From Thermoplasmata archaeon (GTDB lineage: Archaea > Thermoplasmatota > Thermoplasmata > Thermoplasmatales > Thermoplasmataceae): a stretch of 33,997 nucleotides of DNA. The DNA is taken from the NCBI GenBank assembly GCA_021802205.1, contig JAKAAT010000016.1:1-33997 (forward strand), read 5' to 3'. The translations under genes were made by a program, and so were the position numbers. How positions within the stretch are numbered: position 1 is the first letter of the stretch; the number at the start of each line of letters is the position of its first letter. Below are positions 15,541-23,505 of this stretch, in pieces. The notes beneath the pieces were generated by a model. It ran no database searches. It was given only the letters and a program-made list of their open reading frames with translations, and was not told the origin of the DNA.

Positions 15541-15893
15541 ATGGAAAATACAGATATAAACATATCGGCTCTTGAGAATATAGATATAGATGGAATATTA
15601 AAGCAAACAATAAAAGAGAAAATAGAGAAATTAATGGAAATAGAGTTAAATGCATATTTAGAGGAGAATCCAGGAATAAAGAATGGAAAATATAAAAGGG
15701 ATCTAAAGACAAAGTATGGTGAAATAAAACAGTTAAACATACCAAGAGACAGGGAAAGCAATTTCCATACACAGGTAATAGAACCATATAACAGATCAAT
15801 AGGAATGGAGGATCTTATAGTATCAATGTATTCCAATGGAATATCTACAAGGAGAATAGCAGGTATACTTGAAGATATTTTAGGAAATAAACA
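15541..15893 (+). pseudogene. IS256/mutator-type transposase, N-terminal fragment
   Basis: About 117 codons match the N-terminal region of IS256-family transposases: KIEKLMEIELNAYLEENPGI, NGKYKRDLKTKYGEIKQLNI PRDR, and SMYSNGISTRRIAGILEDILG. Homology stops after ILEDILGNK; the reading frame then runs on by chance to 16032 with unrelated residues (HSYIHYIRNDCY...). The DDE catalytic domain is missing, so the product cannot transpose DNA. GGGAGGT eight bases before the ATG is a strong ribosome-binding site, unlike the leaderless neighbours. Confidence 0.85.
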
Positions 15894-15946
15894 TTCTTAT
15901 ATTCATTACATTAGAAATGATTGTTATAATCTATACGTCGTAAAAC

Positions 15947-15955
15947 GTAAATATT
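15947..15955 (+). promoter_or_regulatory. TATA box of the B12/radical SAM gene
   Basis: GTAAATATT centred about 24 bases upstream of the ATG at 15975. It lies between the point where transposase similarity ends and the gene, so the insertion and its loss may have changed the upstream control region. Confidence 0.5.
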
Positions 15956-15974
15956 CGTTAATTATATTAATAGT

Positions 15975-17573
15975 ATGTCGTTCAGGGCGGTTTTTGTTAG
16001 GCCCAGCAACCGTACCGGGTCAGCATATTTAAGTAAATGGGGGTTCCTTCCGGCACCCCTGGGATTGTTAGCTCTAGCAGGGGAGATCAAAAGAATACCG
16101 GATAGTGAAGTAAAAATTATAGACATGGAAGCAGATAATATCTCCCTGGAGGAGGCCATAAGCCAGATTCTTGAGTTTGAGCCTGACCTGGTTGGAATTA
16201 CACTTCATGCCACCGCTGCACACAATAATGCAGGGTATATAGCCCGTGGCGTTAAGAAAGCTAAACCGGATACAGTTCTTGTGGCAGGTGGCCACCATGC
16301 GACTTTTCTCCCGGAAGAACTTATAGAAGCAGGCTTCGATATATCGGTGCTTGGTGAGGGAGATGAAACCATTTATGATATAGCTATGGCAATAATAGAA
16401 AATGGAAGCTTTAATCGGATAAATGGAATAGTTTTCAGGGATAATGGGAGCATAAAGCGGACAATGCCCAGAAAATTAATCCAGGACCTCGATACACTTC
16501 CCATGCCCCCACTTGAACTTCTTAATCCTTCGAAATACACATTCAAGGTATTTGGCACTGATGACAGGGTTATGTGCCTGGAGACCTCCCGCGGATGCCC
16601 CTATGGCTGTGATTTCTGTTCTGTTACGCCAACATGGGGAAATACCTGGAGAAATAAATCCAACGAACGTATTATACAGGAAATGGAAAACGCTAAAAGT
16701 TATGGCTATAACTGGATATTCTTTACTGATGACATATTCATAGTTGAACCCAATGTTAAACACAGAGAAGCTTTATTTGATATGATACTGGAAAAGAATC
16801 TTAATACTTCATGGATTGTGCAGATGCGCGTCGATGTAACATCCCGCCATCCGGATCTAATAGAAAAGGCCGCTAAGGCGGGAATGAGCATTTCCTTCCT
16901 TGGTGTTGAATCAGGCAGTGAGGAAATATTAAAGAAAATGCATAAGGGGGAGTTTACACCGCAGTCCGCACAGGCAGTTAAAATTCTATCCAGCAATGAC
17001 ATCGTTGTCATAGTTGGCATGATGGTTGGAGCACCCTATGAAAGATACCGCGATTTAAGATCCACGGTCGTGTTTTCACGGGAACTGGCAAGGGCAGGTG
17101 CTGATGCCCTTCAATTTTCAATATATACACCGCTTCCGGGTACCAGAATATTCGATGAAGCACTTGAGAAAAAGTCGCTCTTCACATTGGATTGGGATAG
17201 ATTCGATGTCCTTACGCCAGTTATGAAAACACATGTCGGCCCGGTACTTGACCAGATGGTACAGTTCTATGCTTCCTATTCATTCTATATCTATAAATTT
17301 TTAAGGGGGAAAATTACAGGATTGCAACTGGCCGGAAAAAAGAAAAAGTTAATTGATACCGGAACAAAATTTATAGTTAATATGATGCCTGAATATTTAC
17401 GCAGCATTGCCCAGTTTCCCAGGCATTTGCTGGAAACATACGACATGTACTGGAACTCGAAGAAGAATGGGTTTATCGGAAAAGAAGGACATGAGGAACT
17501 AGTTTCCAATTCAAATAAGATAATTTATGATATGGGAAAAAAGAAAAATGTATATTATATGATAAAGCGTTAA
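15975..17573 (+). CDS. B12-binding radical SAM protein, candidate GDGT ring synthase (Grs-like)
   Basis: 532 residues. An N-terminal cobalamin-binding Rossmann domain (about 5-145; PLGLLALAGEIKR, GGHHATFLPEEL, LGEGDETI) is followed by a radical SAM domain with CPYGCDFC (Cys208, Cys212, Cys215) and a C-terminal extension of about 150 residues. There is no DxHxxG motif, as usual in this class. Members include BchE, HpnP (hopanoid methylation) and the archaeal GrsA/GrsB proteins that form cyclopentane rings in tetraether lipids. Thermoplasmatales make ringed tetraethers, and the length and domain order fit, so Grs is my leading guess. Other methylation or cyclisation roles remain possible. The gene stands alone. 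Confidence 0.8.
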   Translation: MSFRAVFVRPSNRTGSAYLSKWGFLPAPLGLLALAGEIKRIPDSEVKIIDMEADNISLEEAISQILEFEPDLVGITLHATAAHNNAGYIARGVKKAKPDTVLVAGGHHATFLPEELIEAGFDISVLGEGDETIYDIAMAIIENGSFNRINGIVFRDNGSIKRTMPRKLIQDLDTLPMPPLELLNPSKYTFKVFGTDDRVMCLETSRGCPYGCDFCSVTPTWGNTWRNKSNERIIQEMENAKSYGYNWIFFTDDIFIVEPNVKHREALFDMILEKNLNTSWIVQMRVDVTSRHPDLIEKAAKAGMSISFLGVESGSEEILKKMHKGEFTPQSAQAVKILSSNDIVVIVGMMVGAPYERYRDLRSTVVFSRELARAGADALQFSIYTPLPGTRIFDEALEKKSLFTLDWDRFDVLTPVMKTHVGPVLDQMVQFYASYSFYIYKFLRGKITGLQLAGKKKKLIDTGTKFIVNMMPEYLRSIAQFPRHLLETYDMYWNSKKNGFIGKEGHEELVSNSNKIIYDMGKKKNVYYMIKR

Positions 17574-17678
17574 AATGCAGATTGCCAGTTAGCTTTATCA
17601 TATCATCTTTTTATAAAAATTGCCGTTAAATACAGGCTACATGTATATTGTTGCACCGCAGGTTATTGTGGATTAATT

Positions 17679-18062
17679 TTAATCTGACCGTATGGAAGAA
17701 ATTATTCTTTTAACGCTCTCAATTATATCATTCTCAGTATAACCCATTGCAAGTGCCTCGTTTACCATATCCTTTTCCTTTTCAATTAATTTTGTTCCTT
17801 TTTCTGAATTATTGCCTTCTGCAATTGCATATTTTTTGCTTTTCCCAAGAACAATAATTCCATTGGTGCGCAATTTTTGATATGCCTGGTTTACAGTGTG
17901 GAAGTTGATATTTAGAACTTCTGCCAGGGTCCTGGATGAGGGCAGTATATCACCCTTATTTAATTTCTTTGTTGAAATATTATATGTTATCTGATTGTAA
18001 ATCTGCAGATACAGCGGTTGTTCAGAATTTCTATCAATAACAATTTCTAATGTTTTTGCCAT
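17679..18062 (-). CDS. GntR-family transcriptional regulator, YtrA type
   Basis: 127 residues. Residues about 8-78 form the GntR winged helix-turn-helix: PLYLQIYNQITYNISTKKL, GDILPSSRTLAEVLNINFHT and VNQAYQKLRTNGII. The remaining 50 residues are a short helical tail, as in the YtrA subfamily, which lacks a large effector domain and often controls a neighbouring transporter. It has its own TATA box (18081-18092, centred about 25 bases before the ATG), although it follows the permease gene by only 66 bases on the same strand. The permease is the obvious candidate target; autoregulation is usual in the family. Confidence 0.85.
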   Translation of the reverse strand: MAKTLEIVIDRNSEQPLYLQIYNQITYNISTKKLNKGDILPSSRTLAEVLNINFHTVNQAYQKLRTNGIIVLGKSKKYAIAEGNNSEKGTKLIEKEKDMVNEALAMGYTENDIIESVKRIISSIRSD

Positions 18063-18128
18063 ATGTTATAGTTATTCTATAATAATATAAATTTGTTACG
18101 TCCATAAAATACTAAAAAATTTAAATTT

Positions 18129-19805
18129 TTACTGGGGCTCTTTCGCTTCCGATTTACTATTCTGGCTATCTTTCCAATCGGCTTCACCCTGTTTTGTGTA
18201 GAGTTGCTCAGTAAAGTCCTTGTGTATAAATTGCTTTTTAAAGCCAGATAGCACACCTAGCGGGTATATTACAAAGAGTCCAACTATAAAGGTTATGATA
18301 GTTCCCTGCAGATATGTGAAATATTGCGGGAATACGGCGGATGTCAATCCATCGTGGCTGGTAGCTACCATGAAAGTTGCGAATCCTATAAAGAATACGT
18401 ACCACAGGGCATTTTTTGCACCTATTTTTACCTTTGAAAGCGCACCGAACAGTACTGCCCCAGCTGCTATAAGTATCACGGCATAGGGTTCAGATGGCCA
18501 TCCTGTCCAGAACACAATTAAAGCAGAACCCGCTGTAGCAAGTGGCGCTATTATGCTCATTCCACGTACCATATCTTTCTTCTTCGTTATTCCCTGCCTC
18601 CTTGTTACCATAAGTGCTATTGGATTAGTTATCAGGCCAATGTAACCTGCTGCCGTTGCATCATCTATAAAGGTATATATGCTAGGTACTGGTGCAGTCA
18701 CGAATACGAGCACTACACCAACTACCGCGAATACGATCAAAGACCATAATGGTATAGAGTGTTTGCTTTCGATATTTTTTAATTTATTTGATACATAACC
18801 AGATCTTCCCATAGAGAACAGAACCCTCGTTCCTGAACCAAGGTAAATATAACCGGTAACAAATGGAGTTAATACTCCGGTAATTACAGCGGCTATAAAT
18901 ACAAATGGGAATGGTTTTGACAGCAAGAAAAATGGATTATTTCCATGGAAAGCTGCCTGCACGCCCAGGAAGTTCCCGGGTATCACACCTATCAGGGACC
19001 AGTTTGTCCCCATTGTGATTGCAAATGCTACGCTTATGTATATTAATGTTTCAAATAACAGAACCAGCCCTATTGCACGGGGCATTTTGCTTCTGTTATT
19101 TGTTTCCTCAGCAAGGTCAGGTATTACCCGTATAGCCCCGAAATCATACATGGCATAGGGCATTATAGAGAATAGAGGAATAGCAACTCCATATGGTGCA
19201 AAGCCATATTTATAGAAATTCGCATAATCAAAGGCAAAAAATACCAATCCAAGAGACATTGACAGGTAAAAGAATATTTTAACAGCACCTGTATATAGTG
19301 AAGATTTTCCGAATTGCTTAATGCCATAATAATTAAATGGAATTAATCCGAGCATAAGTGCAAGCCCCAGTGCAACGCCAATATATGTGGGAGCCCCGCT
19401 TGCAGCCAGAAATATGGGGTCAAAATAATTTATACCTGCTATTATGGAGATTACTTCAACCGGCGGTATGAACAGATACCAGATAATATCGGACATGGCG
19501 TTTATGATATTTGTCCATCGCCCATGTGTATAAATGGAATACCTTGTTGGGCCACCTGCCTCCGGGTAGGTAACTCCAAGTTCCATGTATGTCAATCCTA
19601 TCAGGGAATATATAGCGGCACCCAGTATAAAAGCAAGGATAGCTTCAGGCCCTGCAATAGTTATCATAGCAACCGTTCCAAACAAAGCTCCGTTACCAAA
19701 TGCACCTACAAGACCGACCATAAGCATTTGATTAAATGTCAGGTCTTTTTTAAGCCTTTGTTTTCGTTTTATTATATTGTGTTTCATAGTATTAGAGTTT
19801 TCCAT
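18129..19805 (-). CDS. APC-family amino-acid permease
   Basis: 558 residues with 12 or more hydrophobic helices. The first helices read MLMVGLVGAFGNGALFGTVA and EAILAFILGAAIYSLIGLTY, followed by MELGVTYPEAGGPTRY, the unwound-helix substrate region of APC permeases. The middle holds IRVIPDLAEETNNRSKMPRA, the conserved loop after helix 6. Both tails are charged and cytoplasmic. It would take up amino acids or amines by proton symport; the substrate cannot be read. A TATA box (19824-19833) lies about 24 bases upstream of the ATG. The GntR regulator follows. Confidence 0.85.
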   Translation of the reverse strand: MENSNTMKHNIIKRKQRLKKDLTFNQMLMVGLVGAFGNGALFGTVAMITIAGPEAILAFILGAAIYSLIGLTYMELGVTYPEAGGPTRYSIYTHGRWTNIINAMSDIIWYLFIPPVEVISIIAGINYFDPIFLAASGAPTYIGVALGLALMLGLIPFNYYGIKQFGKSSLYTGAVKIFFYLSMSLGLVFFAFDYANFYKYGFAPYGVAIPLFSIMPYAMYDFGAIRVIPDLAEETNNRSKMPRAIGLVLLFETLIYISVAFAITMGTNWSLIGVIPGNFLGVQAAFHGNNPFFLLSKPFPFVFIAAVITGVLTPFVTGYIYLGSGTRVLFSMGRSGYVSNKLKNIESKHSIPLWSLIVFAVVGVVLVFVTAPVPSIYTFIDDATAAGYIGLITNPIALMVTRRQGITKKKDMVRGMSIIAPLATAGSALIVFWTGWPSEPYAVILIAAGAVLFGALSKVKIGAKNALWYVFFIGFATFMVATSHDGLTSAVFPQYFTYLQGTIITFIVGLFVIYPLGVLSGFKKQFIHKDFTEQLYTKQGEADWKDSQNSKSEAKEPQ

Positions 19806-19839
19806 AATAGTTGTTTATTGCATATTTATATTTAAATAT

Positions 19840-20048
19840 TAATGAAAAAGCCTATATACATGAATGTAAATTATCGAAAATTTGCATAATTAAAAAATTA
19901 TAAAAATATCTGTATTTTAAAGGATTAGCTTTCGCATATTATGCTAAAATCAAAAGGTAAAATTTATATTATATACTAAACAACATCATAGAAATTTTTT
20001 TAAATACACATCTAAAAATTCAACATACAACCAGAGAATTGCCATTTG
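19840..20048. other. Intergenic region with small dyads, no gene seen
   Basis: Very A/T-rich. It holds ATAATT-AAAA-AATTAT and an 11-base palindrome GCATA-T-TATGC (19934-19944), but no ORF or RNA I can support. It separates the permease promoter from the end of the pyrophosphatase gene. Confidence 0.4.
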
Positions 20049-20070
20049 AAAATAAAAAAATAAAAAAATT
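20049..20070 (-). terminator. T-rich terminator after inorganic pyrophosphatase
   Basis: Read on the minus strand, two T7 runs separated by a single A follow the ppa stop by about 35 bases, the typical stem-less archaeal terminator. Confidence 0.5.
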
Positions 20071-20104
20071 GGGCGGTATTTCTATTAGGGTTAGACCTGA
20101 TTTA

Positions 20105-20611
20105 TCAAAGAAGTGATTCTTTAATTTGCTTAATGGCCTCATCTTTTCCTTTGAAATCATGGAAGGTCATAAATTTGCCCTTTTCCAGTTCTTTATAGTG
20201 CTGGAAGAAATGCTTTATCTTATCTTTAACGGCATCAGGGACATCCTTTATGTCAGTGTATTCTTTAGACATTGGATCCACCTTATCCAGCGGTACCGCT
20301 ATGACCTTATTGTCAGAACCTTCCTCATCGCTCATTTCAGCTATTCCGATAGCCCTGCATTTAACTATGGTACCCGAAGGTATAGGTACAGATGAAATAA
20401 CAAGGACATCCAGTGGGTCCTCATCCTTTGCTTTTGTGTTAAGCACAAACCCGTAATTTGTCGGGTATACCATTGATGTGAAAAGTATCCTATCTAAAAC
20501 TATATTTTCCACATCAAATTTATATTCAAGCTTTGTGTTTCCTCCCTGGGGAATTTCTATAAATACATAGAAAGATTCAGGGAAATTTTCTGTCTGAACA
20601 TTAAATTTCAT
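20105..20611 (-). CDS. ppa: Inorganic pyrophosphatase, family I
   Basis: 168 residues, the normal length for the soluble hexameric enzyme that hydrolyses pyrophosphate to phosphate and pulls biosynthetic reactions forward. The family signature DEDPLD is at residues 63-68, giving the Mg-binding aspartates 63, 65 and 68; Asp100 (SDNK) supplies a fourth. YKFDVENIVLDRI and MVYPTNYGFV (residues 48-57) are also standard. A TATTTAATATAAATA box (20627-20641) lies about 23 bases before the ATG, and there is no Shine-Dalgarno sequence. It is a single-gene transcript. Confidence 0.95.
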   Translation of the reverse strand: MKFNVQTENFPESFYVFIEIPQGGNTKLEYKFDVENIVLDRILFTSMVYPTNYGFVLNTKAKDEDPLDVLVISSVPIPSGTIVKCRAIGIAEMSDEEGSDNKVIAVPLDKVDPMSKEYTDIKDVPDAVKDKIKHFFQHYKELEKGKFMTFHDFKGKDEAIKQIKESLL

Positions 20612-20754
20612 AATTTGTTATTGTTCTATTTAATATAAATATTATCTAAATCTTAGAATTTTCATCAATTAACTATGCCGTTATATTAATTGGTTTTCAG
20701 TAATGAGTTAAATTCCAAACAAAAAAATTATATTCACATTTAATATATATTTTA

Positions 20755-21999
20755 ATGGATGATTTTGAAAACAGATATACTTATAATAATGAATTGAAAT
20801 TTGACCAGGTAAAACGTATTTTATTCGGTGTGGGGCAATCCATGCTCGTTGGCGAACAGTTAAAAGAAATCGGAAAGAAAAATACCATAATTGTAACTGA
20901 TCCTAATGTTTACAAATTCGGGTTGCTGGACAACATTGAAAAATCACTTTCCAAATCTCAGATAAAGTACGAAGTTTACGATAAAATTTCCAATGAACCT
21001 ACAATGGATAACATCGTGAATGCAGTAGAATTTGCAAGAAGCAATGGAAAATTTGACTCGGTGGTTGCAGTGGGTGGAGGGAGCGTGCTTGATACCAGCA
21101 AGATGGTGGCATCCATGGTAACCAATAAGGGAGAGCCTGCAGAATACTTAACGCCAGTCGAGGATAAATTTAAAAATCCAGGGCTTCCCAAGATTTTAAT
21201 ACCCACAACAGGGGGAACAGGAAGCGAAGTTTCAAACATGTCCGTTGTTATAAACCGGGAATCCATGTATAAAACATGGGCAGCCAGCAGCAACCTTCTT
21301 GCAGATACTGCAATAGTAGACCCTGTACTGAATGTTAGTGCACCCCCCAGGACTACTGCAGCAAGTGGAATGGATGCCCTTGCGCACAATGTGGAGGGAT
21401 TAATCAGCAAAGAAGCAAATCCTATTTCTGATGGCATAGCCACAAAGGCTGCGTCATTGATTTTTAGAAATTTACGTACAGCTTATAATGATCCTTCTAA
21501 TATTGAGGCAAGGTCGGCAATGTCAATGTCCGCTATGCTTGGTGGGATGGTAATCACATTCCCATGGGTGGCCGGGCCATCGGTTCTCGGGCATTGCCTT
21601 GGCGAAGCTTTTGGGCCAAAATACGGAGCAATACACGGTGTTGCAGTAGGCATGGCATTGCCATACATACTGGATTTCAACATATCTGCTGCCTATAACA
21701 AAATAAGCTCACTTGCGAGGATATTCAATATACGTTATAAAGGAGAATCGGCAAGAGTCGTGGCATCAAAGATTCCACCGGCAATAATCCAGCTGCTTGA
21801 AGACCTGGAAATGCCTACAACACTGAAGGATATAAATTTCCCAGCATCGGATATTGAAAAATTTGGTGATTATATATTTTCATCAAGGCAGAAACTCTAC
21901 GATCTCCCCAGATTTAATCCCAGAAGGCTCACAAAAGAAAATTCTATCAGGCTAATACAGAATATGTATGATGGGACACTGGAAAACCAGGTAAGGTAA
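20755..21999 (+). CDS. Iron-containing alcohol dehydrogenase
   Basis: 414 residues of the Fe-dependent ADH family, NAD(P)-linked. The dinucleotide-binding motif is GGGSVLDTSKM and the second loop is TTGGTGSEVSNM. All four metal ligands are present with the spacing of E. coli FucO: Asp207 and His211 (GMDALAH), His280 (VLGHCLG) and His294 (GAIHG). The substrate class (alcohol, lactaldehyde, hydroxy acid) cannot be settled. A TATA box (20726-20734) lies about 25 bases before the ATG. The aldehyde dehydrogenase gene starts five bases after its stop, so the two probably act in series: alcohol to aldehyde to acid, or as disposal of an aldehyde from amino-acid breakdown. Confidence 0.9.
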   Translation: MDDFENRYTYNNELKFDQVKRILFGVGQSMLVGEQLKEIGKKNTIIVTDPNVYKFGLLDNIEKSLSKSQIKYEVYDKISNEPTMDNIVNAVEFARSNGKFDSVVAVGGGSVLDTSKMVASMVTNKGEPAEYLTPVEDKFKNPGLPKILIPTTGGTGSEVSNMSVVINRESMYKTWAASSNLLADTAIVDPVLNVSAPPRTTAASGMDALAHNVEGLISKEANPISDGIATKAASLIFRNLRTAYNDPSNIEARSAMSMSAMLGGMVITFPWVAGPSVLGHCLGEAFGPKYGAIHGVAVGMALPYILDFNISAAYNKISSLARIFNIRYKGESARVVASKIPPAIIQLLEDLEMPTTLKDINFPASDIEKFGDYIFSSRQKLYDLPRFNPRRLTKENSIRLIQNMYDGTLENQVR

Positions 22000-22004
22000 T
22001 TACA

Positions 22005-23498
22005 ATGGAAACATATAAAATGTTTATAAATGGTGAGTGGGTAGAATCATCAGGGAAGCAGGTTCTGAAAGTACTGAATCCCTCTACAGGATTGGCTGTT
22101 GCCAGTGTCCAATCTGCATCCAGAGACGATGTCAGGAAAGCTATAGAATCGGCAAGAAAATCATTTGACTCAGGAGCCTGGAGCAGGGCCACCCCCGGTG
22201 ATAGGTCAAATGTCCTTCTAAAAGTAGCCGATCTTATAGAGCAGAACCAGGATAAATTTATTAAAGTTGAAACTGAAAATTCCGGGAAAAGTATAAAACA
22301 GATATCCGGTTATGACATTCCATATACCATAGACAACATACGTTTTCTGGCAGGAGCCTGCAGGATTCTTGAAGGGAAAGCAATGAATGAATATGTTGCA
22401 GATGGGACAAGTGCAATAAGGCGTGAGCCCATAGGGGCTATTGGGATTATAACACCATGGAATTATCCATTAATGATGGTTGTTTGGAGAGCTTTCCCTG
22501 CCCTTGCAATGGGCAATTCTGTCGTGGTAAAACCAGCCAGCTATACACCATTGACAACACTTATGCTTGCGGATATAATGAAAGAAGCAGGTATTCCGGA
22601 TGGAGTGTTCAATGTTATTACAGGTCCGGGCAGCTCTGTCGGAGAGGAAATGGCAAAAAGCGAAAAGCTGGACATGATAGCATTTACCGGTAGCACAGAG
22701 GTTGGAAAACGTCTGTCAGTACTAGCTGCTTCCAATTTAAAAAAAGTTTCACTGGAACTTGGCGGAAAGGCACCGTTTATAGTTTTCAAAGATGCTAATA
22801 TAGATGCTGCGGTTGAAAGTGCCATTGTGGGCGGATTGGTAAACAACGGCCAGGATTGTGCAAACTCAACAAGGTATTATATACAGGAAGAGGTGTTCGA
22901 GAAATTTGTTTCAAGGTTGAAAAATAGGATACAGAAATTAAGAATTGGGGACCCGATGGACCCGGCAACTGATATGGGGCCATTAATATCTGAAACCCAG
23001 AGAGAAAGGGTTGAGGGATATATAGAAAAAGGGATTAAAGAAGGCGGAAAATTGCTTTCAGGAGGAGAGAGGCCTGAGATACCGGGCCACGAAAAAGGTT
23101 ATTATATAAACCCTGCACTTATTTACACAGAGAATGAGGATTCTGCAATTGTAAAAGAGGAGATATTTGGCCCTGTATTTACCATATTAAAATTTAAGGA
23201 TTATAATGATGCAATAAGAAGAAGCAACGACGTTACTTATGGACTCGGTTCCTCTGTCTGGACATCGGATATTACCACAGCCATTAGAGCTACAAGGGAT
23301 TTAAGATTCGGAACAGTCTGGGTCAATGAACATGTTGTAGTGCCCTCTGAAATGCCATGGGCAGGATATAAGGAAAGTGGCCATGGGGCATCATTATCAC
23401 CCTATTCCCTGGAAGAATTTACATATATAAAACATGTATATTTTGATCTAACAGGGAAGGTAAGAAAAGACTGGTATGATCAAATATTCAAAGGATAA
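22005..23498 (+). CDS. NAD(P)-dependent aldehyde dehydrogenase, aminobutyraldehyde/betaine-aldehyde-like
   Basis: 497 residues, full length. Catalytic residues: Asn153 (TPWNYPL), Glu251 (ELGGKAP) and the nucleophile Cys285 (NNGQDCANS). The coenzyme loop FTGSTEVGKRL is also present. The GQDC form of the active-site motif, rather than the commoner GQxC with other residues, is seen in gamma-aminobutyraldehyde dehydrogenases, so an amino-aldehyde substrate is a reasonable guess but no more. AAGGTAA before the ATG serves as ribosome-binding site for this second gene of the operon. Its stop lies seven bases from the stop of the convergent permease. Confidence 0.9.
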   Translation: METYKMFINGEWVESSGKQVLKVLNPSTGLAVASVQSASRDDVRKAIESARKSFDSGAWSRATPGDRSNVLLKVADLIEQNQDKFIKVETENSGKSIKQISGYDIPYTIDNIRFLAGACRILEGKAMNEYVADGTSAIRREPIGAIGIITPWNYPLMMVVWRAFPALAMGNSVVVKPASYTPLTTLMLADIMKEAGIPDGVFNVITGPGSSVGEEMAKSEKLDMIAFTGSTEVGKRLSVLAASNLKKVSLELGGKAPFIVFKDANIDAAVESAIVGGLVNNGQDCANSTRYYIQEEVFEKFVSRLKNRIQKLRIGDPMDPATDMGPLISETQRERVEGYIEKGIKEGGKLLSGGERPEIPGHEKGYYINPALIYTENEDSAIVKEEIFGPVFTILKFKDYNDAIRRSNDVTYGLGSSVWTSDITTAIRATRDLRFGTVWVNEHVVVPSEMPWAGYKESGHGASLSPYSLEEFTYIKHVYFDLTGKVRKDWYDQIFKG

Positions 23499-23505
23499 TA
23501 ATATA

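Larger units (their letters stand above)
15432..15893 (+). mobile_element. IS256-family insertion sequence, left-end remnant
   Basis: The remnant starts at a probable left terminal repeat (15432-15460, GAGGGTTGTGTATG onwards, like IS256-family ends). It continues through a 9-base stem-loop (15469-15505) into the transposase start and ends abruptly inside the transposase gene near 15893. No matching right end is seen in the next kilobase, so the element cannot move by itself. Confidence 0.75.

Noticed and set aside
15449-15836. Two 116-codon minus-strand ORFs across the IS remnant
   Set aside because: Both are antisense to the recognisable transposase fragment and rich in Phe, Tyr and Ser as expected for shadows.
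15894-16032. C-terminal 46 codons of the 163-codon transposase ORF
   Set aside because: These residues do not resemble IS256 transposase; the frame runs on by chance past the truncation and overlaps the radical SAM gene.
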